DNA of 64,000 nt, from contig CAVQRC010000019.1 of the NCBI GenBank assembly GCA_963715045.1, forward strand, positions 1 through 64,000, read 5' to 3'. This DNA comes from CAVQRC01 sp963715045. GTDB taxonomy: Bacteria; Planctomycetota; Planctomycetia; Pirellulales; Lacipirellulaceae. The position numbers and the translations under genes are program-made. The notes under the pieces are model-generated. The model saw only the letters and a program-made list of their open reading frames with translations. It was not told the DNA's origin and searched no databases. This document shows, one piece after another, positions 16,499-26,022 of the stretch. The first letter of the stretch is position 1, and every line of letters begins with the position of its first letter.

Positions 16499-18457
16499 TT
16501 ACGAGCCGGCCCGGTCGACGATGTCGAAGTAGATGCTGGCTCGGCCGATTTTCCCGCTGAGGCGGTCTTCAATCAAGAGTTCGAGGCGGTAACGATCGGC
16601 ATAGATCCGTTGTGGCAACTCGACGCCATATTGGATATGGAAGTCGCGGCGGCGATTGCGGCAGGGATCTTCGACTTCGGGGAATTCGCCGCTGTCGACG
16701 CGATTGCCCCGTTCGTCCAGGATCTGGTAGCTCGAGGCGAGGATTGTACGAAATCCGTCGGCCGTCGGTTCGCTCAGGTAATTGCTCACTTCAGCGTAGA
16801 GCAGTACACGGTCGCCGGGTGCGAACTCGTTCGCGGTGACTGCTTCGTAAACACCGAAGCTACTGACACTGCTGCAGAACGCCAGGTTGTCGATGGACAG
16901 TTTGCCCATCTCCCCCATCAGTTGTGTCGCGTCGACAAGATGGTTGTAGGCCTCGGTCGCTCGTTCGCGGAGATCCTGCTCAGTCTGGTCGTCGAGGTAC
17001 GTCGTCAACGCCTGCATTTGAGTCGACCAGTAATCCTGCTGCTTGTGAGGTACGCCCGCGATCGGCCGCAGGGCCTGTTCCTCGCGACCTGCCACGACGT
17101 ACAACATCCGCAGCAATGCCTGTTGCCGTGCCTCCTCTTCGGTCCGCGGTTCGTCGATGACGAGCTCTTCGAGTTGGGAAATGGCGCGATTGAGGTGTTG
17201 AGCCCACGACAGAGCCGGTTCCCGAGACGCAACGGAGACAGGCCTGGCGGCGAGCTGATTCACGGGACGCTGCTCACCGGCGGCCGGGCCAGCAGCAGGG
17301 CGTGGTTCTTGGCGGCCACCGCTGGCGAGTGGTTCGTCACGCTGGCGGTGGGCGGAGGGGAGACTCTCTGACTGCTGGCTGTCGCTCACGCCGAAGGCCA
17401 GGCCGATGTCGAGGGGGTCGTCGGTTGATTCGTCGCGCGTCGGATACTCGCCATGGGCCCGGTCGTCGGCGATCGGACGCTGGTGATTGACCTGCGTGAC
17501 GTACCGATCGATTGCCATGGCAGCGGTTCGGTCGTGACGCGCGTGCGTCGAATCGGCAGCGACCGACTGGTGCCGGGGCTCTGACTGCAGGGCGTCCATG
17601 GCGGGCGTCTCTTCCTGCCAGGTTTCGGTCTCGTTCAAAGCGACCGCGGCCGACCCGACGCGGCGATCGCCAGTAGCCGGATCGGTTGCCTGCCGGACGG
17701 GCTCAGCGAGGTCGCCCACCGAAGCCTGGGCGACGATCGCACGATGGTCCTGGGGAATCTGGTCGCGTCGCGGCTCTAGGTCGCGTGGAACAAAGTCGGC
17801 GGCGAGATGACGGTCGGGTAGGACGGGATCAAGGGCCTCACGCGATCGATCGGTCGTCCGTTCGAGGACTTCGTCCGGGTCTTGCGGGAACGGATTGGCC
17901 TCGAGGCGTTTGGCGGCGATTCTGTGGGCAGCCGTGGCGGTGGGACTGCGGGCGGGCAACTGAACCGCAGGATGATCGCTCGCGAGGCGGGGATCGGATT
18001 CGGATCGAGTTTCTCGCTGGCGGACAAACTGCAGTGTCGAGCGGAATTGCCGCACGAGGATCGGCCACATGGCGGGGTCCGACTCGCGGAGGTCGTTCAT
18101 CAAGCTTTCCTGAGCGGCCGGATCGATGGCCCTGATTTCAGCAAGTTCGGCGAGGACCTCCTGCATGGCGACCTCGTACTCGGCGAGCCGGTCGGTGTCA
18201 GCCGGGTTGGTGTCTGCCGGGTTATCGGCGGCAGTCGCTCTCTTGGTAGTGGCGTCTGGTCGGTTCTCGGGAATGCCTCGCGGAGAGGAGTCGCTGGCTG
18301 CCAGCGTTGAGCCAGAACGGCGGGTCGGGGGCGGCGTCTCTCCGAGTGCCGATTCCTCGTGGCTGTAGGGATCGTGCCGGAGTACCTGACACCCGGCAGT
18401 GGCAACGAGGCACACCGCAACAAGTGTCGGAAATCGCAAATAGAAAGGAGCGGCCAT
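16499..18457 (-). CDS. Large envelope lipoprotein, planctomycete-type, unknown function
   Basis: 652 residues. N-terminal signal with lipobox VATAGC near residue 23 predicts a lipid-anchored periplasmic or outer-membrane protein. Residues about 30-430 are low-complexity, rich in Ala, Asp, Arg and Pro, with one helical patch (AMQEVLAELAEIRAIDPAAQ). The folded part is C-terminal (about 440-650): SQLEELVIDEPRTEEEARQQ, then RVLLYAEVSNYLSEPT and GELPQRIYADRYRLELLIED-like beta strands. I do not recognise a named family. It ends 21 bp before the flavin oxidase start. Confidence 0.75.
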   Translation of the reverse strand: MAAPFYLRFPTLVAVCLVATAGCQVLRHDPYSHEESALGETPPPTRRSGSTLAASDSSPRGIPENRPDATTKRATAADNPADTNPADTDRLAEYEVAMQEVLAELAEIRAIDPAAQESLMNDLRESDPAMWPILVRQFRSTLQFVRQRETRSESDPRLASDHPAVQLPARSPTATAAHRIAAKRLEANPFPQDPDEVLERTTDRSREALDPVLPDRHLAADFVPRDLEPRRDQIPQDHRAIVAQASVGDLAEPVRQATDPATGDRRVGSAAVALNETETWQEETPAMDALQSEPRHQSVAADSTHARHDRTAAMAIDRYVTQVNHQRPIADDRAHGEYPTRDESTDDPLDIGLAFGVSDSQQSESLPSAHRQRDEPLASGGRQEPRPAAGPAAGEQRPVNQLAARPVSVASREPALSWAQHLNRAISQLEELVIDEPRTEEEARQQALLRMLYVVAGREEQALRPIAGVPHKQQDYWSTQMQALTTYLDDQTEQDLRERATEAYNHLVDATQLMGEMGKLSIDNLAFCSSVSSFGVYEAVTANEFAPGDRVLLYAEVSNYLSEPTADGFRTILASSYQILDERGNRVDSGEFPEVEDPCRNRRRDFHIQYGVELPQRIYADRYRLELLIEDRLSGKIGRASIYFDIVDRAGS

Positions 18458-18562
18458 GGGCGGTGCGCTGAGAAACCCGAGGCGGACAAGCCGCGGCCGT
18501 GGATGGCCGCATCACGAAAAGCGGGCGGATCGTATCGGATGAACGAAGATGCCGCAACAGCA

Positions 18563-19627
18563 TCAGCCGCGACGCGGATCGCCGGCAGTGGATAGCTGGG
18601 CGATCAGCCGTTCGATCACCCACCGCGAGAGTGCCTTGCTCGAATGCACGCCCTTGATCTCAAGATCGGCGGCGAGCAGCCAGTCAAGACATTGGTTGGC
18701 CCGGATTCGACCAAGTTGCCGAAGTTGTTGCTCGGCTTCGCGAAGTTTGAAGGGCGGGATCCGGACCTCCTTCAAGGCATCCGGGATCGAGCGGCGACGA
18801 CCCGCTGCCTCGGCACGCTGAATGAGTTGGCCGGCGGCGGCCAGTTTCCGCAGCGAGGAAGCAAGCATCGGCAGAACCGCGTGCGGCTCTTCGCCAGCGT
18901 CGAGCAACTTGCCCAATTGTGCGAGCGCCTGGTCCGCTCTCCCGGACAACGCGGCGTCGATCATCTCCCACGCCGTGTCCACCCGCCACCCACCGACATG
19001 AGTCTTGATCAGCTCCGGAGTAATTGCTGCTCCATCGCCCACGTGCACCGCCAGCTTGGCGAGTTCTTGATCGAGCAGTCCCAGTTCGCTGCCGGCCCGA
19101 TCGATCAATACGGCCGCTGCCGAGGCCTCGATCTTGATCCCATGCCGAGAATCGGCCCACTTCGTGACCCAGGCCGCCAACTCCCCGGGCGGCGGTGTCT
19201 TGCATTCGATCGTGAGCCATGCGGCATCCGCGACCCGCTTTGCCAGGCGGGTGGTTCGCGGCCAGGATTCGACCTCGAAAACCAACATTCCATTCTGGGT
19301 CGGGCGTTCGGCGTAGGTTTCCAGCTCACCTCGAAAACGCTTCACGAACGGATCGGCATCTTCGACGATCACGAGCCGAGGACCGGAGCTGAACAGGGAA
19401 AGCGTCATCACCGCGTCGAGCATCTCGCGAAGCTCGGCAGTCTTGCCCGCCAAAACCGTCAGCGAACACTCCGCGTCTTCGCCCTGCAGCACTTGTTGCC
19501 GAATCGCCACGCTGCACGCGTGCTTCAAAAACGGCTCGTCGCCGTAAATCACGGTCAACGGACCGGCTGGATGTTTTTTCGGGGCCGCCAGATAGGACAG
19601 CGCCGCGAGACTCGCCTGCTTTGCCAT
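18563..19627 (-). CDS. holA: DNA polymerase III delta subunit
   Basis: ATG 19627 (MAKQASLAALSYL) is preferred; an ATG three codons upstream is equally placed. Signature HolA segments are LTVIYGDEPFLKHACSVAIR, LFSSGPRLVIVEDADPFVKR, LIDRAGSELGLLDQELAKLA, and the C-terminal DWLLAADLEIKG with SSKALSRWVIERLIAQL. About 354 residues, normal. It loads the beta clamp as part of the clamp-loader complex. The upstream secreted-protein gene stops at 19638, so the two genes are nearly contiguous. Confidence 0.9.
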   Translation of the reverse strand: MAKQASLAALSYLAAPKKHPAGPLTVIYGDEPFLKHACSVAIRQQVLQGEDAECSLTVLAGKTAELREMLDAVMTLSLFSSGPRLVIVEDADPFVKRFRGELETYAERPTQNGMLVFEVESWPRTTRLAKRVADAAWLTIECKTPPPGELAAWVTKWADSRHGIKIEASAAAVLIDRAGSELGLLDQELAKLAVHVGDGAAITPELIKTHVGGWRVDTAWEMIDAALSGRADQALAQLGKLLDAGEEPHAVLPMLASSLRKLAAAGQLIQRAEAAGRRRSIPDALKEVRIPPFKLREAEQQLRQLGRIRANQCLDWLLAADLEIKGVHSSKALSRWVIERLIAQLSTAGDPRRG

Positions 19628-19637
19628 GCCCGGCATT

Positions 19638-21761
19638 CTAATCGACCGGCCGCACATCGCGTAACAGCCCGCTCGGCCGCGGTCGACGCACGACGAATGG
19701 ATCGGCCATCTGGAATACGCCGGCGTTACCCGCCTGGTCCCGCACCTCCGCCCGAATGTACAACGACTCGGGAATGTGACGCTGAAGGCGCCAGGCGTAG
19801 TACCCCGTATTCTCAAGATCCGTGGCGATGATCGTCCAGGGACCGTTTGGCCGTGACGCGTAAGACAACGTTACCGGGCGGCGATCCAGAAAATCGTCCT
19901 CGGCCTTCCAGCGAACCACGATATGGTCGGTCAAATTGCCGGTACCCAGGTGGACTCCGGTCAGCGAAACCGTGGGAGACACGAGATCTACCCGAACCAC
20001 CATGTCGGGCCGGGTCCCGGGCTCGGGGGGCGGCGTCCCATAACCACCCGCACTTTGCACCAGCAGCTTGAACCCGAACTCCCCTTCCCGCTCGACGACC
20101 GCTTCGATCGGGCTGCGATTGTCGTCGTCTTTGGCGAACAGCCGCCAGTTCCGTCCACCGTCCGCCGTACCCCACAGTTCCACCGCGGCGATTCCGGACG
20201 GGCCAATTGCGTTGAGTTCGTAATCAAGTGCGAAGCGACGTGAATTCACCATGCGGGCAACGGGGCTCTCCAATGAACTCGAGTTGTCATCGGGCATCCA
20301 GCCGGAGGGCGTCGTGGGTTGCGTTGCGTCGCGGTTCGCTTGAGATGGTTCGGGTGCCGTGACGATCGACGGTGGCGTCAACACGGAAGTCGAGCCGCGG
20401 GACGGGATCGGGGTGTACGGTCGCGTGGGCGGATTGGGCCAGTTCGCCCGGGGTTGCGGTGCTTCGGCATTCGTTCGCGGTGCGTCCGCATTCGGTTGAG
20501 AGCTGGCAGCGGAGTTGTTGCGGCGGATGAGTGGTGGGACCGGCAGTTGTGTTCGTTGTTCCTGAGGGCCTGCCTCGGACAACGCTGGCGGGGGGCTGGT
20601 ACGGGTCGCGTACGGATTGATTTGTACGCTGCCTCGGCGGAGCACTGGAATCGAGGGCGCGATGGCTGGAAGGTTTGACGCAGGTTCGGAATCAAATCTC
20701 GCCGCCGCGGGATCGGACGCCACGCCGGTGTTTGGATTGGAAACCGTTTGCGGTGGCGTGAACGGAGGTCGCTCGGGCCGAAGAACCGATTGCGTTGCGG
20801 GCGGACCAGTTGGTGACAGGGGAACTTCGACGCGGGATACCGACGCGTCAGGCGGGCGAATTGCAGCGGCTTCGCGATGACCCGGGGGATTTGCCCCAGG
20901 CGCCGCGAGTGTGCCGATCTCTGGTGCGGCTGCGTTCGGTGGGCCGTCAACCGGCTCGTGTGCCTTGCCGAAGATGGGTCCGGCGACGCTGGAGAATTCG
21001 GGGCCCGAGGCTGCGGACTCGGCGGCCGTTGTCACTTGGGCTTGTACCACGGTCCAATTGCCGGCCAGGTCGGTCGTCTCTCCGCGGATGACTTCGGGAG
21101 TCGACTGCGGGGGTACGGGCCAGCTCGTCGAGCCTCTATTCGTTGCTGGGCCCGATTCGAATTCCGTCGTTGGCAGGACGATCGACTGCCACGCAAGGTG
21201 CTGCGAGGTTTTCGCTTTGAAAGCGAGCGATCTGGGATCCGGATTCTCGTCGATGATTTCCCAGGTGAACTCCACGCTGCCGCGTTCGTCGTAAACGGCC
21301 GAAAGTTTAAGCTGCGGCGGAGTGGTATCGACGACGACGCATAGCTGGGGCGTGTGCCCACCTGTCGGATGGACCTGCCCTTTCGCGTCGACGGTCCGCA
21401 CCGCGAACCAGTACTCGCCGTCTTGCTCCGCGGAGTAGGTGAAATGAAGTACTTCGGGTCGGGCACGACTGATCTGCTTCCAGGAATCGCCCAGATCACT
21501 GCTGACGAACAACTGAACTTCAACGGGCGCATCGGGAGAGTCCTGGGCTCGATTCAGTCGGTACGGAATCGAGAACAGCTTCTGCTTCCAGAAAACGCGG
21601 GGGGCCGTGTTCACTGGCACGATCGACTGTGCCGGGGCCACACCAGCCCCGTGGAGACCGGCGGCCATCACGGCACTGACGATCGCCCGACGCATCCTGC
21701 GGCGCCAGACACAGGTAGCCGGATGCGTGTGCTGCACGACGAATTCCCCTCGAGAAAGCAT
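19638..21761 (-). CDS. Secreted protein with Ig-like repeats, unknown function
   Basis: Up to 707 residues. The first start gives a 22-residue extension before MRRAIVSAVMAAGLHGAGVA (start 21695), a clear signal peptide ending near APAQS, so 21695 may be the true start. Residues about 45-230 and 510-700 carry two related beta-rich units with EVQLFVSSDLGDSWKQISRA and GIAAVELWGTADGGRNWRLF, each followed by TTPP/SPTVSL strands, resembling Ig-like or BNR-like folds. The middle (about 240-500) is Pro/Ser/Thr-rich. Probably exported and surface-associated. It lies directly upstream of holA. Confidence 0.7.
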   Translation of the reverse strand: MLSRGEFVVQHTHPATCVWRRRMRRAIVSAVMAAGLHGAGVAPAQSIVPVNTAPRVFWKQKLFSIPYRLNRAQDSPDAPVEVQLFVSSDLGDSWKQISRARPEVLHFTYSAEQDGEYWFAVRTVDAKGQVHPTGGHTPQLCVVVDTTPPQLKLSAVYDERGSVEFTWEIIDENPDPRSLAFKAKTSQHLAWQSIVLPTTEFESGPATNRGSTSWPVPPQSTPEVIRGETTDLAGNWTVVQAQVTTAAESAASGPEFSSVAGPIFGKAHEPVDGPPNAAAPEIGTLAAPGANPPGHREAAAIRPPDASVSRVEVPLSPTGPPATQSVLRPERPPFTPPQTVSNPNTGVASDPAAARFDSEPASNLPAIAPSIPVLRRGSVQINPYATRTSPPPALSEAGPQEQRTQLPVPPLIRRNNSAASSQPNADAPRTNAEAPQPRANWPNPPTRPYTPIPSRGSTSVLTPPSIVTAPEPSQANRDATQPTTPSGWMPDDNSSSLESPVARMVNSRRFALDYELNAIGPSGIAAVELWGTADGGRNWRLFAKDDDNRSPIEAVVEREGEFGFKLLVQSAGGYGTPPPEPGTRPDMVVRVDLVSPTVSLTGVHLGTGNLTDHIVVRWKAEDDFLDRRPVTLSYASRPNGPWTIIATDLENTGYYAWRLQRHIPESLYIRAEVRDQAGNAGVFQMADPFVVRRPRPSGLLRDVRPVD

Positions 21762-22035
21762 GCGAACGGTTCCATCCAGGCTGCGAATCGATGGAAACCT
21801 CTTTCTCTGTATCGGTGGGTGCGGAGAGCCGCTTGAAGCGGACGCGGTGAGTTTTCCGGAGACGGGAAGCTGGTAAGAGAGGGGGGGATGGGCAGTCCGC
21901 CAGCCGTCGTTGGCAGCTCCCGGCGAGGGCTGTCAGAGTGTGGTGGACGCCACTGCCAGCAATCCCCATAATGGGCAAAATAGGCAGCGTAAGCGAAGGC
22001 GGGAACAAGTCGAGGCATTGCGAGGAGTTATCAGG
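21762..22035. other. Divergent intergenic stretch
   Basis: Separates the secreted Ig-like protein from the small membrane protein. It should hold promoters for both; no motif was recognised. Confidence 0.3.
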
Positions 22036-22308
22036 TTGACTGCTTTGGTCGACTGGATCGAGCAACCGCTGGCAAGAGCGGCCGTGTTGTTTGCAATCTT
22101 GCTGCTCTTGGTGGCTGGCACGATCCAGATCCTGAGAAGATTGCGTGGTCATGCGGATGATGAGACGCTTGACACCAACGACTTGCTGACAAATTTTCGC
22201 GAGATGCACGCCGGAGGCGGGCTCAGCGACGAGGAATACCAGAATATCAAGCACCGGCTCGCCAATCAGATGCATGCCGAATTGAACGATTCTAGAAACA
22301 AGGAGTGA
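22036..22308 (+). CDS. Small single-helix membrane protein with SHOCT-like tail
   Basis: TTG 22036 is preferred because GAGGAG lies 8 nt upstream; the frame opens earlier at 21910. The 90-residue product has one membrane helix (AAVLFAILLLLVAGTIQIL) and a C-terminal acidic/helical motif, FREMHAGGGLSDEEYQNIKH, that fits the short SHOCT-type oligomerisation motif (GGLSxEEY). Function unknown. Confidence 0.7.
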   Translation: MTALVDWIEQPLARAAVLFAILLLLVAGTIQILRRLRGHADDETLDTNDLLTNFREMHAGGGLSDEEYQNIKHRLANQMHAELNDSRNKE

Positions 22309-22735
22309 ACGACCACCCGTCCCTCGACCAGGAACCAGCGGCGAGGTTCGCCCGATCCATACAAGCGCGACCTGTTCCGACCGTCGGGGCAATCGGATGT
22401 CTGGCAGCGGTGCCAGCCGTCCTAACAGAAGCGCTGCCTAGAGCGGTTTTTCCACGCCCCCAATCGATCCTGCACGCCGACCATTGCCAACGTCGATGAA
22501 CGACCACCATCAGGCGTACGTAATCATTGCGGACGCGTGCTCAGAAGCGATCGTGTTTGGACATGGATGCCCCGCCTGGATTCTTGGACTGAGAGCTTTG
22601 AATGGACCGCAACCCGCGGTCCGAGCTACCAACTGCAAGTGAATTCGGCGTCCTTCGAGCGACACCAAGTGATTCGAGATTGGTTGCGGCCTCGTCATTG
22701 ACCGTACCGCGACCCGCAACCGGAAGGAGACAATA
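22309..22735. other. Intergenic stretch upstream of clpX
   Basis: About 430 bp with no convincing gene. GGAAGGAG at its right edge is the clpX ribosome site. No heat-shock-type promoter was recognised by eye. Confidence 0.35.
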
Positions 22736-24013
22736 ATGCCCTCGAGTAGGGACTTTGGTGCAAATCGGCGGGGTGGCAGCGCAAAGAAGAACGCCTTCTG
22801 TTCATTCTGCCGCAAAAGTTATCGGGATGTCGGCCCTCTCGTAGAAGGACCCGGCGATGTTTTTATCTGTGGCGAGTGCATCGAACTGTGTCAGTCGATC
22901 CTCGACCAGGAGCGAAAACGACGCGGGACCAGCAAGCAACTCTTCACCAAGGTCCCCACACCCCGAGAAATCGTGGCGGAGATCGACGAGTTCGTAATCG
23001 GCCAGGAAGCGGCCAAACGGGTGTTGGCCGTGGCCGTCCACAGCCACTACAAACGGCTGCTCGCGGCTGAGGACGACTCGGATGTCGAAATCGACAAGTC
23101 GAATATCCTCCTGGTCGGTCCCACCGGCTGCGGCAAGACGCTCCTTGCCCGCACCCTCGCCCGCTGCCTGAACGTCCCGTTCGCCATCGGCGACGCGACA
23201 ACGCTCACCGAGGCCGGCTACGTGGGTGAAGATGTCGAGAACCTGCTGCTCAAGCTGCTGCATGCGGCCGACTTCGACATCGAAGCCGCCCAGCGGGGAG
23301 TCCTCTACATCGACGAAATCGACAAGATCGGCAAGACCTCCCAGAACGTCTCGATTACCCGCGACGTTTCTGGAGAAGGGGTCCAGCAGGCCCTGTTGAA
23401 GATGCTCGAAGGAACGACTGCCAACGTGCCCCCGCAGGGTGGCCGAAAGCATCCTGAGCAGCAGTACATCCAGATGGACACGACCAACATCCTGTTCATC
23501 TGCGGTGGGACGTTCTCTGGCGTGGAAGACATCATCAACAAGCGACTCGGACGGCGGACGATCGGCTTCAGCCAGGATCCCTCGACGCACACCGAGCGAA
23601 CGTTGGCCGATGCCCTGCCCCATGTGTCTGCCGATGACCTGATCGAGTACGGGATGATCCCCGAACTCGTCGGTCGGTTGCCGGTCTGTACGGCTCTCGC
23701 ACCGCTCGACGCCGACGCCCTCGTTCGCGTCCTGACCGAGCCGAAGAACGCCCTCTTGAAGCAATACCAGAGGCTCTTCTCCATGGAGGAAGCGGACCTG
23801 CAGGTGACCGACGACGCGTTGGCAGCCATCGCCCGCAAGGCGCGGGAGCGGGAAACGGGTGCCCGCGGTTTGAGGTCGATCATCGAGGGCGTGATGCTCG
23901 ACATCATGTTCGATCTGCCCGATCAGCCGCGGGGGAACCGCTACCTGATCACCGAAGACGTGGTCGAGGGAAGGTCCAAGCTATTTGCCGAAGCCAAGCC
24001 CAAGAGCGCCTAG
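22736..24013 (+). CDS. clpX: ATP-dependent Clp protease ATP-binding subunit ClpX
   Basis: ATG 22736 with GGAAGGAG upstream. Residues 20-55 are the ClpX zinc-binding domain (CSFCRKSY...CGECIELC). The AAA+ module has GPTGCGKTLLAR (Walker A), LYIDEIDKIGK (Walker B), the pore loop and GAR-type ARETGARGLRSIIEGVMLDI at the sensor-2 end. 425 residues, full length. ClpX unfolds tagged proteins for ClpP; no clpP is adjacent, so it is either a second ClpX or separated from its peptidase gene. Intact, unlike several neighbours. Confidence 0.95.
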   Translation: MPSSRDFGANRRGGSAKKNAFCSFCRKSYRDVGPLVEGPGDVFICGECIELCQSILDQERKRRGTSKQLFTKVPTPREIVAEIDEFVIGQEAAKRVLAVAVHSHYKRLLAAEDDSDVEIDKSNILLVGPTGCGKTLLARTLARCLNVPFAIGDATTLTEAGYVGEDVENLLLKLLHAADFDIEAAQRGVLYIDEIDKIGKTSQNVSITRDVSGEGVQQALLKMLEGTTANVPPQGGRKHPEQQYIQMDTTNILFICGGTFSGVEDIINKRLGRRTIGFSQDPSTHTERTLADALPHVSADDLIEYGMIPELVGRLPVCTALAPLDADALVRVLTEPKNALLKQYQRLFSMEEADLQVTDDALAAIARKARERETGARGLRSIIEGVMLDIMFDLPDQPRGNRYLITEDVVEGRSKLFAEAKPKSA

Positions 24014-24042
24014 ACGGGCGTTCGCGAGGCCGAGATCCCTAC

Positions 24043-24074
24043 ACAGCCCAGCCGTCACCGGCTGGGCTGTTTTC
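24043..24074 (+). terminator. Rho-independent terminator between clpX and aminotransferase
   Basis: A 12-bp perfect stem (ACAGCCCAGCCG / CGGCTGGGCTGT) with a 4-base TCAC loop, followed by TTTT. It lies 30 bp after clpX and abuts the stop of the convergent aminotransferase, so it may serve both. Confidence 0.9.
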
Positions 24075-24077
24075 GAT

Positions 24078-25196
24078 TCAAGCAGGTCCCTGCTCGGCCA
24101 GTCTGCAGAGCACCTCGATGCCTCGATCGATCGTTGCTTCGCTGGCGGCGTACGAGATGCGGAAATGCGTATCGCGGCGGCTGAAGATCCCGCCTGGAAT
24201 GATCAGCAGGCTTTCCCGGATGGCGGCCTCGACGAATTGGGTACCAGTTCCCCAGGGCGCTTTGACGAAAGCGTAGAACGCGCCGTCGGGATGGCCCACT
24301 TCGAAGTGTTTTGCCAGGCCGTCGACGAGGCGATCCCGGCGGCGGCGATACGCGTCGACCGTATCGCTGAGATCGACATCCTCGGCGGCCAGGGCGGCCC
24401 ACTGAAACGGCTGCGGCGCGCAGACGAACGAGTACTGCTGAATCATGGTCATCTTGTCGATCACCGCTGCCGGGCCATGCACGTAACCGAGCCGCCAGCC
24501 GGTCATCCCATAGCTCTTACTGTAGCCGTCGATCACGAACGTCTGATCATAGTACGCGACGGGACTCGACGGCACGGTGTCATAGGCAAAGAAGCGATAG
24601 ATTTCGTCGCTGACGAGCACGATCTGGTGTTCGGCGGCAAGTGCCGCGACGTCGCGAGCCTCCCGCTCGGTCGCCACAACCCCGGTAGGATTGCCCGGAC
24701 TGTTGAACAGAATCATCTTGGTCCGCGGTGTAATCGCGGCCCGGACGCGCTCGGCGTCGATGCGAAAATCCGGATACGTGTCGACGAACACGGGCGTGCC
24801 GCCGACCATCTTGACGAGTGCGTTGTACATCACGAAGTACGGGTCGAAGATGAGAACCTCATCTCCTGGCTCGACCAGGGCCAGCATCAAGAGCACCAGG
24901 GCCCCGCTGGTGCCGGACGTGACCAGCACGCGGCGGTCCGCATGTCCCCACTGCTTATCGACACGCTGCTGAATGTGCTCCCGCAGCGGACCGATGCCTT
25001 GCGTCGGCGAATAGCCGTTCTGGTCGGCACGGATCGCCGTGATGGCCGCCTCCTTGATTGCGTCGGGGACGGCGAAGTCGGGTTGCCCGATCGAAAGATT
25101 GATCGGGTTCTCGAGCCTGGCGGCAAGATCGAATACTTTGCGGATCCCCGAGCTGTCGAAGCTCGCGGTCCGTGAGGCAAGCCACGGATGGGTCAT
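24078..25196 (-). CDS. PLP-dependent class I/II aminotransferase
   Basis: 372 residues. Fold type I marks: INLSIGQPDFAVPDAI, SGTSGALVLLMLALVEPGDE, LFNSPGNPTGVV, VLVSDEIYRFFAYD and the PLP-binding Lys in IDGYSKSYGMTGWRLGY, with HFRISYAAS containing the carboxylate-binding Arg. Resembles aspartate or aromatic aminotransferases of the AspB group. It should transfer amino groups between an amino acid and 2-oxoglutarate; the substrate is not fixed by sequence. A monocistronic unit ended by the shared terminator. Confidence 0.9.
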   Translation of the reverse strand: MTHPWLASRTASFDSSGIRKVFDLAARLENPINLSIGQPDFAVPDAIKEAAITAIRADQNGYSPTQGIGPLREHIQQRVDKQWGHADRRVLVTSGTSGALVLLMLALVEPGDEVLIFDPYFVMYNALVKMVGGTPVFVDTYPDFRIDAERVRAAITPRTKMILFNSPGNPTGVVATEREARDVAALAAEHQIVLVSDEIYRFFAYDTVPSSPVAYYDQTFVIDGYSKSYGMTGWRLGYVHGPAAVIDKMTMIQQYSFVCAPQPFQWAALAAEDVDLSDTVDAYRRRRDRLVDGLAKHFEVGHPDGAFYAFVKAPWGTGTQFVEAAIRESLLIIPGGIFSRRDTHFRISYAASEATIDRGIEVLCRLAEQGPA

Positions 25197-25273
25197 GTTA
25201 GCGTCTCAGTCTGTAAGATCGCAGGTACGCGCATTAACAACAAATTCCAAGCACGCTTTGCAGCGGTGGGAAA

Positions 25274-25948
25274 CTACTCGGGTCGAACCAGGAGGGGACG
25301 AAGGACTTCGGCCCAGACGCGGTAGCCTTCGGGGTTGAGGTGCAGACCATCGTCGACGAACAGCTCCTCCCGTGGTTGTCCGTCGTTTCCGAGCATCGGC
25401 GAGAAGATATCCGCGTAGTCGAGTCGCTCGTCGGATGCGGTGAAGGCCTTGATCTGGCGATTGGCCTCGCGGATCTCATCGACCAGTTTCCAACGGGCGA
25501 GACTCGGTTTGATGCAGATGTAGACGATTCGCGACCCGGGAAGTGCAGCGTGGATCTTTTCGACCAATAAACGATAGTCGTTAGCAACGCGTTCGGGCGT
25601 CTTGCGGGCGGCAATGTCGTTGTCGCCTGCGTACACGAGTACCACGCGGGGGGCGTGTGGCAGAATCAGCCGATCGGCGAAATGCAGCGAATCCGAGACA
25701 TGCGAGCCGCCAAACCCTCGGTTCACGACCAGGTGTTCCGGAAAATATTCGTCCAGGTTCCACAGCCGGATGCTCGAACTGCCGACAAACAAATTGGCCC
25801 CTTTCGGAGGAGGCGTCCTGGTATCGGCCGTTTCGAATGCGGCAATCGCCGGCTCCCAGTGCGTCACGCGTGGGTCGGGCTCATCGGCACCCACTCCGCA
25901 GATTCCGGAGACGAAACTTACGATTCCCGCCAGACATCGGGTGATCAT
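25274..25948 (-). CDS. Secreted SGNH/GDSL-type hydrolase
   Basis: ATG 25948 gives a signal peptide (TRCLAGIVSFVSGICGVGA); ATG 26002 is also in frame. SGNH blocks: FVGSSSIRLWNL (nucleophile Ser), FGGSHVSDSLHFADR (Gly), VYAGDNDIAARKTPE (Asn), and DGLHLNPEGYRVWAE (Asp/His). Family members are esterases or acetylhydrolases acting on sugars or lipids; the target is unknown. Export fits the secreted, polysaccharide-oriented genes around it. Confidence 0.88.
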   Translation of the reverse strand: MITRCLAGIVSFVSGICGVGADEPDPRVTHWEPAIAAFETADTRTPPPKGANLFVGSSSIRLWNLDEYFPEHLVVNRGFGGSHVSDSLHFADRLILPHAPRVVLVYAGDNDIAARKTPERVANDYRLLVEKIHAALPGSRIVYICIKPSLARWKLVDEIREANRQIKAFTASDERLDYADIFSPMLGNDGQPREELFVDDGLHLNPEGYRVWAEVLRPLLVRPE

Positions 25949-26022
25949 CACGCCGTAAATGATTCGCCAGCGGCAGTCACGTGAGGACGTCGAGGGGGGC
26001 ATCCGGCTGCTCGTCTTGATCG

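Noticed and set aside
22802..23764. 320-residue minus-strand frame opposite clpX
   Set aside because: Shadow of the conserved clpX coding strand.
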